In this document: in pieces, positions 1-5,014 of the stretch
Layout: every line of letters starts with the position of its first letter
How positions within the stretch are numbered: the stretch's first letter is position 1
Source of the DNA: Halococcaceae archaeon
GTDB lineage: Archaea > Halobacteriota > Halobacteria > Halobacteriales > Halalkalicoccaceae
Length of the DNA: 6,387 bases
Direction: 5' to 3'
Assembly: GCA_007128515.1 (NCBI GenBank)
Contig: SKXI01000383.1
Coordinates: 1-6,387 of the forward strand
Translations under genes and position numbers: made by a program
Notes under the pieces: model-generated
Databases searched by the model: none
Seen by the model: the letters and a program-made list of their open reading frames with translations, nothing else
What the model was told of the DNA's origin: nothing

Positions 1-187
1 GCCGTCGATCCGACCAGGTTCGAAACGTCGTAGTATCCGGGAGAAGACGGGGTCCGAGACCGTCCGGGCGGAGGCACCGGACGGAAACCGTGCTCGACGA
101 GGGTCGTCCCGGGTGCGGCGTTCGGCTCGAACCGCCTACCGGCGTGGATTCCGATGTGTTTTCACCCCGCTCTCACTACTCGCGACC
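1..187. other. Leader region upstream of gltX
   Basis: No gene can be called with confidence here. Reading frame 1 gives AVDPTRFETS and then a stop at 31-33. This could be the last residues of an upstream plus-strand gene, but ten codons are too few to judge. Frames 2 and 3 stay open only because the DNA is GC-rich. The stretch just before the gltX start contains the T-rich run GTTTTCA (about 159-165), centred roughly 26 bases before the ATG. That is where a TATA-like box lies in haloarchaeal transcripts with little or no leader, although the match is poor. Confidence 0.35.
60..84. repeat. Perfect 8-bp inverted repeat (hairpin) before gltX
   Basis: CCGTCCGG at 60-67 is the exact reverse complement of CCGGACGG at 77-84, with a 9-base loop. 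No T-run follows on either strand, so it is not a typical archaeal terminator. It lies about 100 bases upstream of the gltX start. It may be an RNA hairpin at the end of an upstream transcript, a protein-binding site, or a chance event in GC-rich DNA. Confidence 0.4.
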
Positions 188-1909
188 ATGGAGAGTGAGC
201 TTCGGGAACGGATCGAGCGCGAGGCAGAGAGACACGCGCTCTACAACGCGGTGAAACACGAGGGCGAGGCGGAGGTCGGCGCGATCATGGGACCGTTGAT
301 GGGCGAGAACCCGGAGTTCCGACCCCACGGCGGCGAGATCCCGGGAATCGTCGGTCCGGTCGTCGCGTCGGTGAACGAGCGCTCGCCCGACGAACGCCGC
401 GAGCGCCTCGAAGCGCTCGCGCCCGAACTCGTCGCCGAACTCGAGGCCGAGGCGGCAGCCGAGAGCGAGGAGCGAACGCTCTCGGACCTCCCGAACGTCG
501 AGGCGTACGACGAGGTCCGGATGCGTCTCGCGCCGAACCCGAACGGGCCCTGGCATCTGGGCCACGCCAGGATGCCCGCGGTGATCGGTACGTACAAGCA
601 GCGCTACGACGGTTGGATGTGCTGTCGGTTCGACGATACGGATCCGGAGACCAAGCGGCCGGACCTCGACGCCTACGACGCGATCCTCGACGCCATCGAG
701 TACCTCGGCTTCGAGGCCGACGACGTGGTGAGAGCGAGCGACCGACTCGAGACCTACTACGACCACGCGAGGGAGCTGATCGAACTGGGCGGGGCGTACA
801 CCTGTGACCTGCCCGCGGCGGAGTTCTCCGAGCTGAAGAACGCTGGCGAGCCCTCCCCGAACCGGGAGAAACCTCCCGACGAGACGATGGCGGAGTTCGA
901 GGCGATGATCGACGGCGAGTACGGCGCCGGCGAGATGGTACTCAGGGTGAAGACCGATATCGAGCACAAGAACCCGGCGCTACGCGACTGGGTCGCCTTC
1001 CGGATGGTCGACACGCCACACCCGCGCGAGGAAGCCGCCGTCTACCGGTGCTGGCCGCTGCTCGACTTTCAGAGCGCGATCGACGACCACCTCACCGGGA
1101 TCACGCACATCGTTCGCGGGATCGACCTCCAAGACTCGGCGAAACGCCAGCGGTTCCTCTACGACTACTTCGACTGGGCGTACCCCGAGGTGATGCACTG
1201 GGGGAAGGTCCAGGTCGACGCCTACGACGTGAAGATGAGCACCTCGCGGATCCGGGAGCTGATCGAGGCGGGCGAGCTGGACGGGTGGGACGACCCGCGC
1301 GCGCCGACGATCGAGAGCGTGCGCCGTCGCGGGATCAGGGGCGAGGCGCTCACGGAGGCGATGGTGGAGCTCGGGACCTCGACGAGCGACGTCGACCTCG
1401 CGATGTCGACGCTCTACGCGAAGAACCGCGAGCTCGTCGACGACGAGGCCGATCGGTACTTCCTCGTCAGGGACGGGGTCGAGCGAACGATCATCGGCGG
1501 CCCGGAGACCGCGACCCCTCCCAGACACCCGAACCACGAGGACCGAGGCGTCCGCGAGATCCCCGTCGGCCCCGGTGTACTGATCGAAGGCGAGGACCTC
1601 CCGGGACACGGCGAGCGGGTCTGGCTGAAGGGCCTGGGCTGCGTGCGTCACACCCGCGACGCCTTCGAGTTCACGGGAGAGGACATCGACGTGGTTCGGG
1701 AGGGCGACGTCGACGTGATCCACTGGGTGCCGGCCGAGGAGAGCGTCACGGTGACGCTCAGGACGCCGGACGCGGACGTAGAGGGGCTGGCGGAGCCAGG
1801 ATTCGAGGGAACAGGGGTCGGGGAACTCGTCCAGTTCGAGCGGGTCGGGTACGCCCGTGTCGACGCTCACGAGGGCGACGGATCGGTCGCGTACTTCGCC
1901 CACCAGTAG
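188..1909 (+). CDS. gltX: Glutamyl-tRNA synthetase, archaeal type (GltX)
   Basis: Class I aminoacyl-tRNA synthetase of 573 residues that charges tRNA with glutamate in the cytoplasm. The archaeal enzyme is usually non-discriminating: it also mischarges tRNA-Gln, which Glu-tRNA(Gln) amidotransferases then convert. The sequence shows an archaeal N-terminal helical extension (about 1-105). The Rossmann catalytic domain follows, with the HIGH-type motif HLGH at 123-126 inside APNPNGPWHLGHAR and RFDDTDPETKRP at about 147-158. VRGIDLQDSAKRQ is at about 309-321 and the signature KMSTS at 359-363. The C-terminal part (about 400-573) fits the beta-barrel anticodon-binding domains of the GlnRS-like GluRS group. 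Length is normal for the family. I chose the ATG at 188 because MESELRERIEREAERHALYNAVKHEGEAEVG is a typical start. An in-frame GTG at 113 would add 25 basic residues without family character. The gene is intact, and its high GC and acidic product match a haloarchaeal core gene. Confidence 0.96.
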   Translation: MESELRERIEREAERHALYNAVKHEGEAEVGAIMGPLMGENPEFRPHGGEIPGIVGPVVASVNERSPDERRERLEALAPELVAELEAEAAAESEERTLSDLPNVEAYDEVRMRLAPNPNGPWHLGHARMPAVIGTYKQRYDGWMCCRFDDTDPETKRPDLDAYDAILDAIEYLGFEADDVVRASDRLETYYDHARELIELGGAYTCDLPAAEFSELKNAGEPSPNREKPPDETMAEFEAMIDGEYGAGEMVLRVKTDIEHKNPALRDWVAFRMVDTPHPREEAAVYRCWPLLDFQSAIDDHLTGITHIVRGIDLQDSAKRQRFLYDYFDWAYPEVMHWGKVQVDAYDVKMSTSRIRELIEAGELDGWDDPRAPTIESVRRRGIRGEALTEAMVELGTSTSDVDLAMSTLYAKNRELVDDEADRYFLVRDGVERTIIGGPETATPPRHPNHEDRGVREIPVGPGVLIEGEDLPGHGERVWLKGLGCVRHTRDAFEFTGEDIDVVREGDVDVIHWVPAEESVTVTLRTPDADVEGLAEPGFEGTGVGELVQFERVGYARVDAHEGDGSVAYFAHQ

Positions 1910-2104
1910 CCGAACCGTCCGCGAACGCGATTACGACCGACCGAGGCCCGATCGCGGTTCTCTCCCGGAGTTCGGCCGGATACTGGCCCGAGCCCGTCCC
2001 GGATGGCCGATCCGGTTCGGGCCCGCCGTGGGGCTCGTAGGGATAATCGGAGTCGAGCGCATCTCTCGGGGGAACACACCACCGGTGTCGTTCGATTCGG
2101 GGTC

Positions 2105-2123
2105 GAGGAACGGCGAGTTCCTC
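2105..2123. terminator. Hairpin between convergent genes, possible 3' end signal
   Basis: GAGGAAC (2105-2111) and GTTCCTC (2117-2123) form a perfect 7-bp stem with a 5-base loop. It lies 12 bases beyond the stop codon of the minus-strand gene ending at 2136 and about 195 bases past the gltX stop. It could mark or stabilise the 3' end of the minus-strand transcript. No oligo-T tract follows, although archaeal termination mainly relies on one, so the role is uncertain. The rest of the 1910-2135 gap is GC-rich and shows no other gene. Confidence 0.35.
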
Positions 2124-2135
2124 CGACGAACCCTA

Positions 2136-2633
2136 TCAGGTGTATCGATCGGGTAAGACGGCTTCGCCGCCGGGTCGATCGATGCCCCATCCGGCCGCGC
2201 TCGCCGTGTCCGTCCGTCGTTCCAACCCCACGAGGCCGTCCTCGACGGTGTAGGTCCGCTGCCCGTCCGAACACGGGAACACCGCTTCGATCCCGTCGCC
2301 GTCGTAGATGACGAGACAGAGCAGTGGAACGCTGACAACGCTCCGTGTGTCCTCCGAGACGATCGTCCCCGTCTCCCGCCGTTCGAACCCGGGCGCGAGG
2401 CTGTAGCCGGATTCTTCGGCCCAGTCTACGACCTCGTCGTAGGCGCGACGGGATCCGGTTCGGTCCTCGCCGGTGGGGATCAGGTCCCCCCAGACCTCGA
2501 ACTCGATCGACTCCACGGACCCGTCCTCGGCGAGCCTGTCCAGACGCTCGACCGTTCGTCGGTGGAGCTCGGCGATGTCCCTCGGTGCCGCCGAGCGCGT
2601 GTACAACCTGACGGTCCAAGCAGCGTTATTCAT
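2136..2633 (-). CDS. Haloarchaeal protein of unknown function, 165 aa
   Basis: Predicted soluble, acidic cytoplasmic protein with no signal peptide or membrane segment. From memory, the pattern matches a family of roughly 150-160 residues common in haloarchaea. It begins AWTVRLYTRS. A helical part with TVERLDRLAEDGSVESIEFEVWGD follows (about 27-50). A central segment RAYDEVVDWAEESGYSLAPGFERRE (about 63-87) and a beta-rich part VVSVPLLCLVIYDGDGIEAVFPCSDG (about 99-124) come next. The CSDG motif (121-124) and the conserved W48-G49 are characteristic. Some members are annotated as HTH-domain proteins, but no helix-turn-helix is obvious here. I chose ATG 2633 because the family begins here. It is preceded by an SD-like GAGGCGAG seven bases away and an AT-rich promoter. 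The frame stays open upstream to 2891, but that stretch has no family character and would translate the promoter. It is convergent with gltX and is probably monocistronic. Confidence 0.82.
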   Translation of the reverse strand: MNNAAWTVRLYTRSAAPRDIAELHRRTVERLDRLAEDGSVESIEFEVWGDLIPTGEDRTGSRRAYDEVVDWAEESGYSLAPGFERRETGTIVSEDTRSVVSVPLLCLVIYDGDGIEAVFPCSDGQRTYTVEDGLVGLERRTDTASAAGWGIDRPGGEAVLPDRYT

Positions 2634-2698
2634 AACGTAACTCGCCTCTCGATCAATATCGAGCCCATTTGTCTTAATATTTTGGTTTACGTTAAAAA
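2634..2698 (-). promoter_or_regulatory. Promoter and operator-like repeats of the 165-aa gene
   Basis: Reading the minus strand, an AT-rich segment with AAATATTAA (about 2675-2683) lies some 45 bases before the ATG. This is a good TATA-box candidate and would place the transcription start near 2655. Around that start is a perfect inverted repeat, CTCGAT-CAAT-ATCGAG (2648-2663). A second, longer-range perfect inverted repeat pairs TAACGTAA (2633-2640, overlapping the first base of the start codon) with TTACGTTA (2687-2694, just upstream of the TATA box). GAGGCGAG (2641-2648) may serve as ribosome binding site. Together this suggests a regulated promoter, but the regulator is unknown. Confidence 0.55.
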
Positions 2699-2727
2699 TG
2701 GACCGGGAGCCGGGGGACACGGTGACT

Positions 2728-2754
2728 TCGGAGTCACGGGGTCGGCGACTCCGA
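2728..2754. repeat. 8-bp inverted repeat (hairpin)
   Basis: TCGGAGTC (2728-2735) pairs perfectly with GACTCCGA (2747-2754) across an 11-base GC-rich loop. A further GACT at 2724-2727 can alternatively pair with AGTC at 2732-2735. It lies just upstream of the promoter of the 165-aa gene and next to the 14-bp palindrome. It could be a protein-binding site or part of a decayed mobile end. Nothing in the sequence decides between these. Confidence 0.45.
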
Positions 2755-2760
2755 CCGGGA

Positions 2761-2774
2761 CCGTTCCGGAACGG
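2761..2774. repeat. Perfect 14-bp palindrome
   Basis: CCGTTCCGGAACGG reads identically on both strands, with no spacer. Such continuous palindromes are typical binding sites for dimeric regulators or recognition sites for modification enzymes. It is about 70-80 bases upstream of the presumed TATA box of the minus-strand gene and about 380 bases upstream of the lipoprotein gene. No second copy is present in this window. Confidence 0.5.
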
Positions 2775-3103
2775 ATCCCTGCCGGTGAGCGTCCGTAACG
2801 GGTCGTGCCCAAGGGCCGCACGTGTGGAATCCGATAAGAGATGTAGTGGGTTCGTCATGTCTCGTGGTTTCGAGTCGTATTGGGGCGTCATAGAACGGTT
2901 CTCACACCTGGTCTCGAACGATCGGTACAGGGGAAACGAACTAACACATCGGATCGTGACTTATCCACCGAGTGGCAGGAAACCCGTGTAAGATGTAAAG
3001 GGTGAGTGCAGCACGGTGGTTGCATTTATTCCGTTGTAGATGTGCTGAACTAGCCCTGAGAACCAGTCTGCATACTGGGAGAGAGTAGGATGGAACAAAG
3101 AGT

Positions 3104-3112
3104 GGTTTTAGC
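3104..3112 (+). promoter_or_regulatory. Possible TATA box of the lipoprotein gene
   Basis: GGTTTTAGC contains a T-rich core (TTTTA, 3106-3110) about 45 bases before the lipoprotein ATG. This would give a short leader of about 15-20 bases. A second AT-rich spot, TTTATT at 3025-3030, is further away and would give a leader near 100 bases. Neither matches a strong haloarchaeal promoter, so the choice is tentative. Confidence 0.3.
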
Positions 3113-3152
3113 TTCCCGAGGACACGTACGATCCACTCAGAAAAGATGTGAT

Positions 3153-3575
3153 ATGAAGCGTCGAAAGTTCCTTTCTGGGTGTGGGTGTGCCGCATCACTG
3201 GTTACCGCTGGGTGTATTGATGAGTTTTCAAACGACGACTCTACTGATGAAGAATCAATTCCCGATGATGAAGAGTCAGATGGGGCTAATGGGTCGAGGA
3301 ACGAAGACGAGGAGTATGAATCGTTCTACGAGCTTCAAATCAATGCACCTGAAGAGAGCCCTGACGAGTTAGATAGTTGTAAGTTCGAAGACCTTCCTGA
3401 GGGTGCACAGACGGAATTTGAGAACGCGATAGCAGAAGCAGAGTTCGAAACAGAGGGTCGTGTCATCCACCGTCTGGATGACCGCCCGGAGATGCTTGAT
3501 ACCGATTGCCATGGCCAATTTATCGAATTCAAAGGCGATTATTACGAGGTGAATGTGATTTCTGCCGGTGGATGA
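3153..3575 (+). CDS. Small secreted lipoprotein, Tat-like signal, 140 aa
   Basis: The product begins MKRRKFLSGCGCAASLVTAGC. Arg3-Arg4 followed by KFL resembles a twin-arginine signal. The short hydrophobic stretch ends in a lipobox-like TAGC, which predicts cleavage before Cys21, lipid attachment and display on the outer face of the membrane. This is the common haloarchaeal route. Residues 23 to about 60 are an acidic Ser/Asp/Glu linker. The C-terminal part (about 65-140) is a small globular domain with CKFEDLPEGAQTEFENAIAEAEFE, a Cys near DTDCHGQF, and an ending IEFKGDYYEVNVISAGG. This layout recalls small haloarchaeal domains that end in a 'GEYYRV' beta-strand, usually annotated as hypothetical. 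Its molecular role is unknown. I chose ATG 3153 because the upstream ATG at 3090 would bury the signal peptide 21 residues inside. GC is near 48% where sampled, far below gltX, with many AAA, GAA and GAT codons, which suggests recent acquisition. No partner gene is adjacent. Confidence 0.75.
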   Translation: MKRRKFLSGCGCAASLVTAGCIDEFSNDDSTDEESIPDDEESDGANGSRNEDEEYESFYELQINAPEESPDELDSCKFEDLPEGAQTEFENAIAEAEFETEGRVIHRLDDRPEMLDTDCHGQFIEFKGDYYEVNVISAGG

Positions 3576-3643
3576 TCGAGAAGCGCTGCCGTTTCTCCGT
3601 GTATCGACCGATTGGAGGATTTCAATCTCAATCCCGTATGCGA

Positions 3644-3718
3644 GATACGCGCTCTGTATCTCGCACGGCTCGCTCAATCTATACCACGAGTGTCACGAAC
3701 GGCGTGCGACATCCAGAG
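3644..3718. repeat. Direct repeat copy 1, palindromic-ended element
   Basis: This stretch aligns without gaps to 4771-4845, with 66 of 75 positions identical. The core is bounded by inverted ends: CTCTGTATCTCGCACG (3652-3667) pairs with CGTGCGACATCCAGAG (3703-3718) at 14 of 16 positions. An additional perfect inverted repeat, GAGATAC/GTATCTC, lies at 3642-3648 and 3656-3662. The middle contains ATCTATACCACGAGTG, which has a TATA-like core. It sits 68 bases after the lipoprotein stop and about 110 bases past the 3' end of the hydrolase gene. A MITE-like or REP-like element is the best description. A duplicated regulatory site or a coding relic is also possible. Confidence 0.75.
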
Positions 3719-3804
3719 GATCGATGCAGCAAGTGAAGACCGAACGTTCCGCGGTCGGGCTGGTAAACCAACTGGCCAACCGAACTTCGTATCGAACACC
3801 TCCG

Positions 3805-3809
3805 AAAAA
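3805..3809 (-). terminator. Oligo-T candidate terminator of the hydrolase gene
   Basis: On the minus strand, five consecutive T residues (ATTTTTC, complement of GAAAAAT) occur 22 bases after the hydrolase stop codon. Archaeal intrinsic termination depends mainly on such T-tracts in the non-template strand, without needing a hairpin. Its position fits the hydrolase transcript, but the tract is short. Confidence 0.4.
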
Positions 3810-3831
3810 TCAGAAGCTGAGTGCTACCCCG

Positions 3832-4662
3832 TTAGTGCGATTCACTGACGAAGGAGAGTACCTCGTCGGTGAAGCGAACCGGTGCGGTGAGCGGTCCAGC
3901 GTGTCCCTGGCCGTCGAAGGTGACGACGCGGGTGTTCGGAAGCGCGTCGTCGAGCGCTTCGATCGCCGAATGATACCACTCGGGGCTCTCGCTACCGGTC
4001 AAGAGCAATGTCGGCGTGGTCACGTCTGCGAAGCGGGCGGGATCGAACTCGTATTCCGGGATCCTCGCGTACTTCGGAAGCAGTGTTGGGAACCGCTCTA
4101 CATACTCCTCCCACGTGGGCGCTGATCGAAATGCGTCCATTTCTTCCGACGTCCATCCCGCGATTTCTTCGAGGAAGAATACGTACCCCTGCTCGAGTTC
4201 TCCGGCTTCCAGCAGCGACCTCATTTCGGTGCGATCCTCATCGGAGATGCTCCCTTCATCAACCAGCATGGCGGGTTCGTACAGAACGAGCCCGCTGAGA
4301 TTGTCGGTTCGCAGGGCCGCTTCCGAGCTATAGAAGCCGCCGGCGGAATGACCGAGGAGGGTCACCGGTTCGTCGATCGACTCGACGACCGCAGCCACGT
4401 CCTCGAACTCCCGTTCCGGTTCGTACTCCTCGGCATCACCGCTCCCGCCACGCCCTCGACGGTCCATCGCGTAGACCGTGGCGTCCTCCGCGAGGGTGGA
4501 ACGGACGTCGGAGAGTTCCCATACTCTGTGGTCAGCGCTGGCACAGTGGACGAGGACGAGCGGTGGCCCGCTTCCCGTCCGTGCAAACGCGATTTCAGTC
4601 CCATCCGCGGAGGTGACGGTTTCCATTTCAGTCGTTTCATCTGGTGGTGTTGACTCGGTCAT
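3832..4662 (-). CDS. Alpha/beta hydrolase-fold protein, 276 aa
   Basis: Predicted cytoplasmic hydrolase of the AB_hydrolase_1 type, of normal family length. After a short polar N-terminus come the first strands, TSADGTEIAFARTGSGPPLVLVH. His39-Cys40 occupies the oxyanion-loop 'HG' position. AMDRRGRGGSG (65-75) is the classic segment before helix B. GHSAGG (104-109) is the nucleophile elbow with Ser106, a lid-like helical region spans about 135-205, and GQGHAG carries His254. The third catalytic residue should lie in LLLTGSESPEWY (219-230). The usual Asp appears to be replaced by Glu225. Substrate cannot be named; an esterase or a C-C or ester-bond hydrolase is possible. The ATG at 4662 gives the longest sensible product, but a second ATG at 4626 (Met13, METVTSADGTEIAF) is equally plausible because the first 12 residues are low-complexity. 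The gene is divergent from the FAD oxidoreductase and is flanked by two copies of a 75-bp repeat. Confidence 0.9.
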   Translation of the reverse strand: MTESTPPDETTEMETVTSADGTEIAFARTGSGPPLVLVHCASADHRVWELSDVRSTLAEDATVYAMDRRGRGGSGDAEEYEPEREFEDVAAVVESIDEPVTLLGHSAGGFYSSEAALRTDNLSGLVLYEPAMLVDEGSISDEDRTEMRSLLEAGELEQGYVFFLEEIAGWTSEEMDAFRSAPTWEEYVERFPTLLPKYARIPEYEFDPARFADVTTPTLLLTGSESPEWYHSAIEALDDALPNTRVVTFDGQGHAGPLTAPVRFTDEVLSFVSESH

Positions 4663-4695
4663 GCCCGCGTTCCCCGGTGGCTCCCTATTCGTGCC

Positions 4696-4729
4696 AGTTA
4701 CATGACGGTAACTACTGCGAAATTTGCAG
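4696..4729. promoter_or_regulatory. Paired inverted repeats upstream of the hydrolase, operator candidate
   Basis: AGTTAC-ATGACG-GTAACT (4696-4713) is a perfect 6-bp inverted repeat. CTGC-GAAATTT-GCAG (4715-4729) follows directly and includes the AT-rich core AAATTT, which could act as a TATA-like element for the minus strand. The pair lies 34 to 67 bases upstream of the hydrolase ATG. A related GGTAACAGTTAAC occurs at 4899-4911, closer to the oxidoreductase, so one regulator could bind both sides. Confidence 0.4.
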
Positions 4730-4770
4730 ACGGTGAAAGAGACGCAACGGGTGACGAATCAGGCGTGACC

Positions 4771-4845
4771 GATGTGCGCCCTGTATCTCGCACGGCTCCC
4801 TTGATCTATACCACGAGTGCCACATACGGCGTGCGACATCCAGAG
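4771..4845. repeat. Direct repeat copy 2, palindromic-ended element
   Basis: Second copy of the 75-bp repeat found at 3644-3718, in the same orientation, offset by exactly 1127 bases and with nine substitutions. Its inverted ends (4779-4794 and 4830-4845) pair at 13 of 16 positions, slightly more decayed than in copy 1. It lies 108 bases upstream of the hydrolase start and 169 bases upstream of the oxidoreductase start, inside their shared regulatory region. The TATA-like GATCTATACC in its middle could influence either promoter. Confidence 0.75.
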
Positions 4846-4906
4846 CGTGTATTCATCATCGGAGCAGCAGTCTCGTTCGGCGTCCAATACTGGTTTGTGG
4901 TAACAG

Positions 4907-4928
4907 TTAACATACCTCCCTTCGAAGG
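4907..4928 (+). promoter_or_regulatory. Possible promoter element and palindrome before the oxidoreductase
   Basis: TTAACATA (4907-4914) is the most AT-rich spot upstream of the oxidoreductase and could be its TATA box. That would leave a leader of about 75 bases. Directly after it lies CCTTCGAAGG (4919-4928), a perfect 10-bp palindrome close to the expected transcription start, where a repressor could act. This is an inference from position only. Confidence 0.3.
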
Positions 4929-5002
4929 AGAGTGGGTGGTGTTTCCTGAGGGACGTGTGGAAGAGCTCGCGGTGACACTTGTCGGGGGGAGCGCCACTCA
5001 CA

Positions 5003-5009
5003 GGGGGAG
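5003..5009 (+). promoter_or_regulatory. Shine-Dalgarno site fixing the oxidoreductase start
   Basis: GGGGGAG ends five bases before the ATG at 5015 and is complementary to the anti-SD region of 16S rRNA. It is the clearest ribosome binding site in the window and supports this ATG as the start codon. Confidence 0.55.
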
Positions 5010-5014
5010 ATACG

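Larger units (their letters stand above)
2634..3152. other. 519-bp gap with promoters and palindromes
   Basis: This gap separates the divergent 165-aa gene and the lipoprotein gene. Besides the minus-strand promoter next to 2633 it holds two strong inverted repeats (2728-2754 and 2761-2774), listed separately. It also holds a weaker one, CCAGT-CTGCAT-ACTGG (3063-3078). GC falls from left to right. A 44-codon reading frame at 2858-2991 (starting MSRGFESYWGV) has no recognisable family pattern, and I do not call it a gene. I see no tRNA, transposase remnant or CRISPR-like repeat. From about 2890 to 3150 the sequence looks like non-coding or degraded DNA. Confidence 0.5.
4663..5014. other. 352-bp divergent regulatory region
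   Basis: This gap separates the divergent hydrolase and FAD oxidoreductase genes and must carry both promoters. It contains a perfect 6-bp inverted repeat at 4696-4713, a near-palindrome CTGC-GAAATTT-GCAG at 4715-4729, repeat copy 2 at 4771-4845, the AT-rich TTAACATA at 4907-4914, and the perfect 10-bp palindrome CCTTCGAAGG at 4919-4928. A plus-strand open frame crosses it from 4702 but runs far into the oxidoreductase gene in another frame and reads through the repeat, so I do not call it a gene. No strong TATA box is evident for either promoter. Confidence 0.5.

Noticed and set aside
113..187. 25-residue N-terminal extension of gltX from a GTG at 113
   Set aside because: The added residues are basic and unlike the family. 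ATG 188 begins the conserved archaeal N-terminus.
176..1903. Long minus-strand open frames (176-967 and 980-1903) opposite gltX
   Set aside because: They are antisense to an unmistakable glutamyl-tRNA synthetase, are rich in Arg, Val and Leu, and show no protein family pattern. They are typical shadows in GC-rich haloarchaeal DNA.
1048..2040. 330-codon plus-strand frame overlapping gltX
   Set aside because: It is an Arg/Gly/Asp-rich out-of-frame reading of gltX and lacks any recognisable domain.
2634..2891. Upstream extension of the 165-aa gene to 251 residues
   Set aside because: The extension would translate the AT-rich promoter and operator repeats, and it has no family similarity. The ATG at 2633 fits better.
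2858..2991. 44-codon frame MSRGFESYWGV... in the large gap
   Set aside because: It is short, has no clear ribosome binding site and no recognisable pattern.
3568..4125. 185-codon plus-strand frame after the lipoprotein gene
   Set aside because: It runs through repeat copy 1 and then antisense through the 3' part of the hydrolase gene, with no family pattern.
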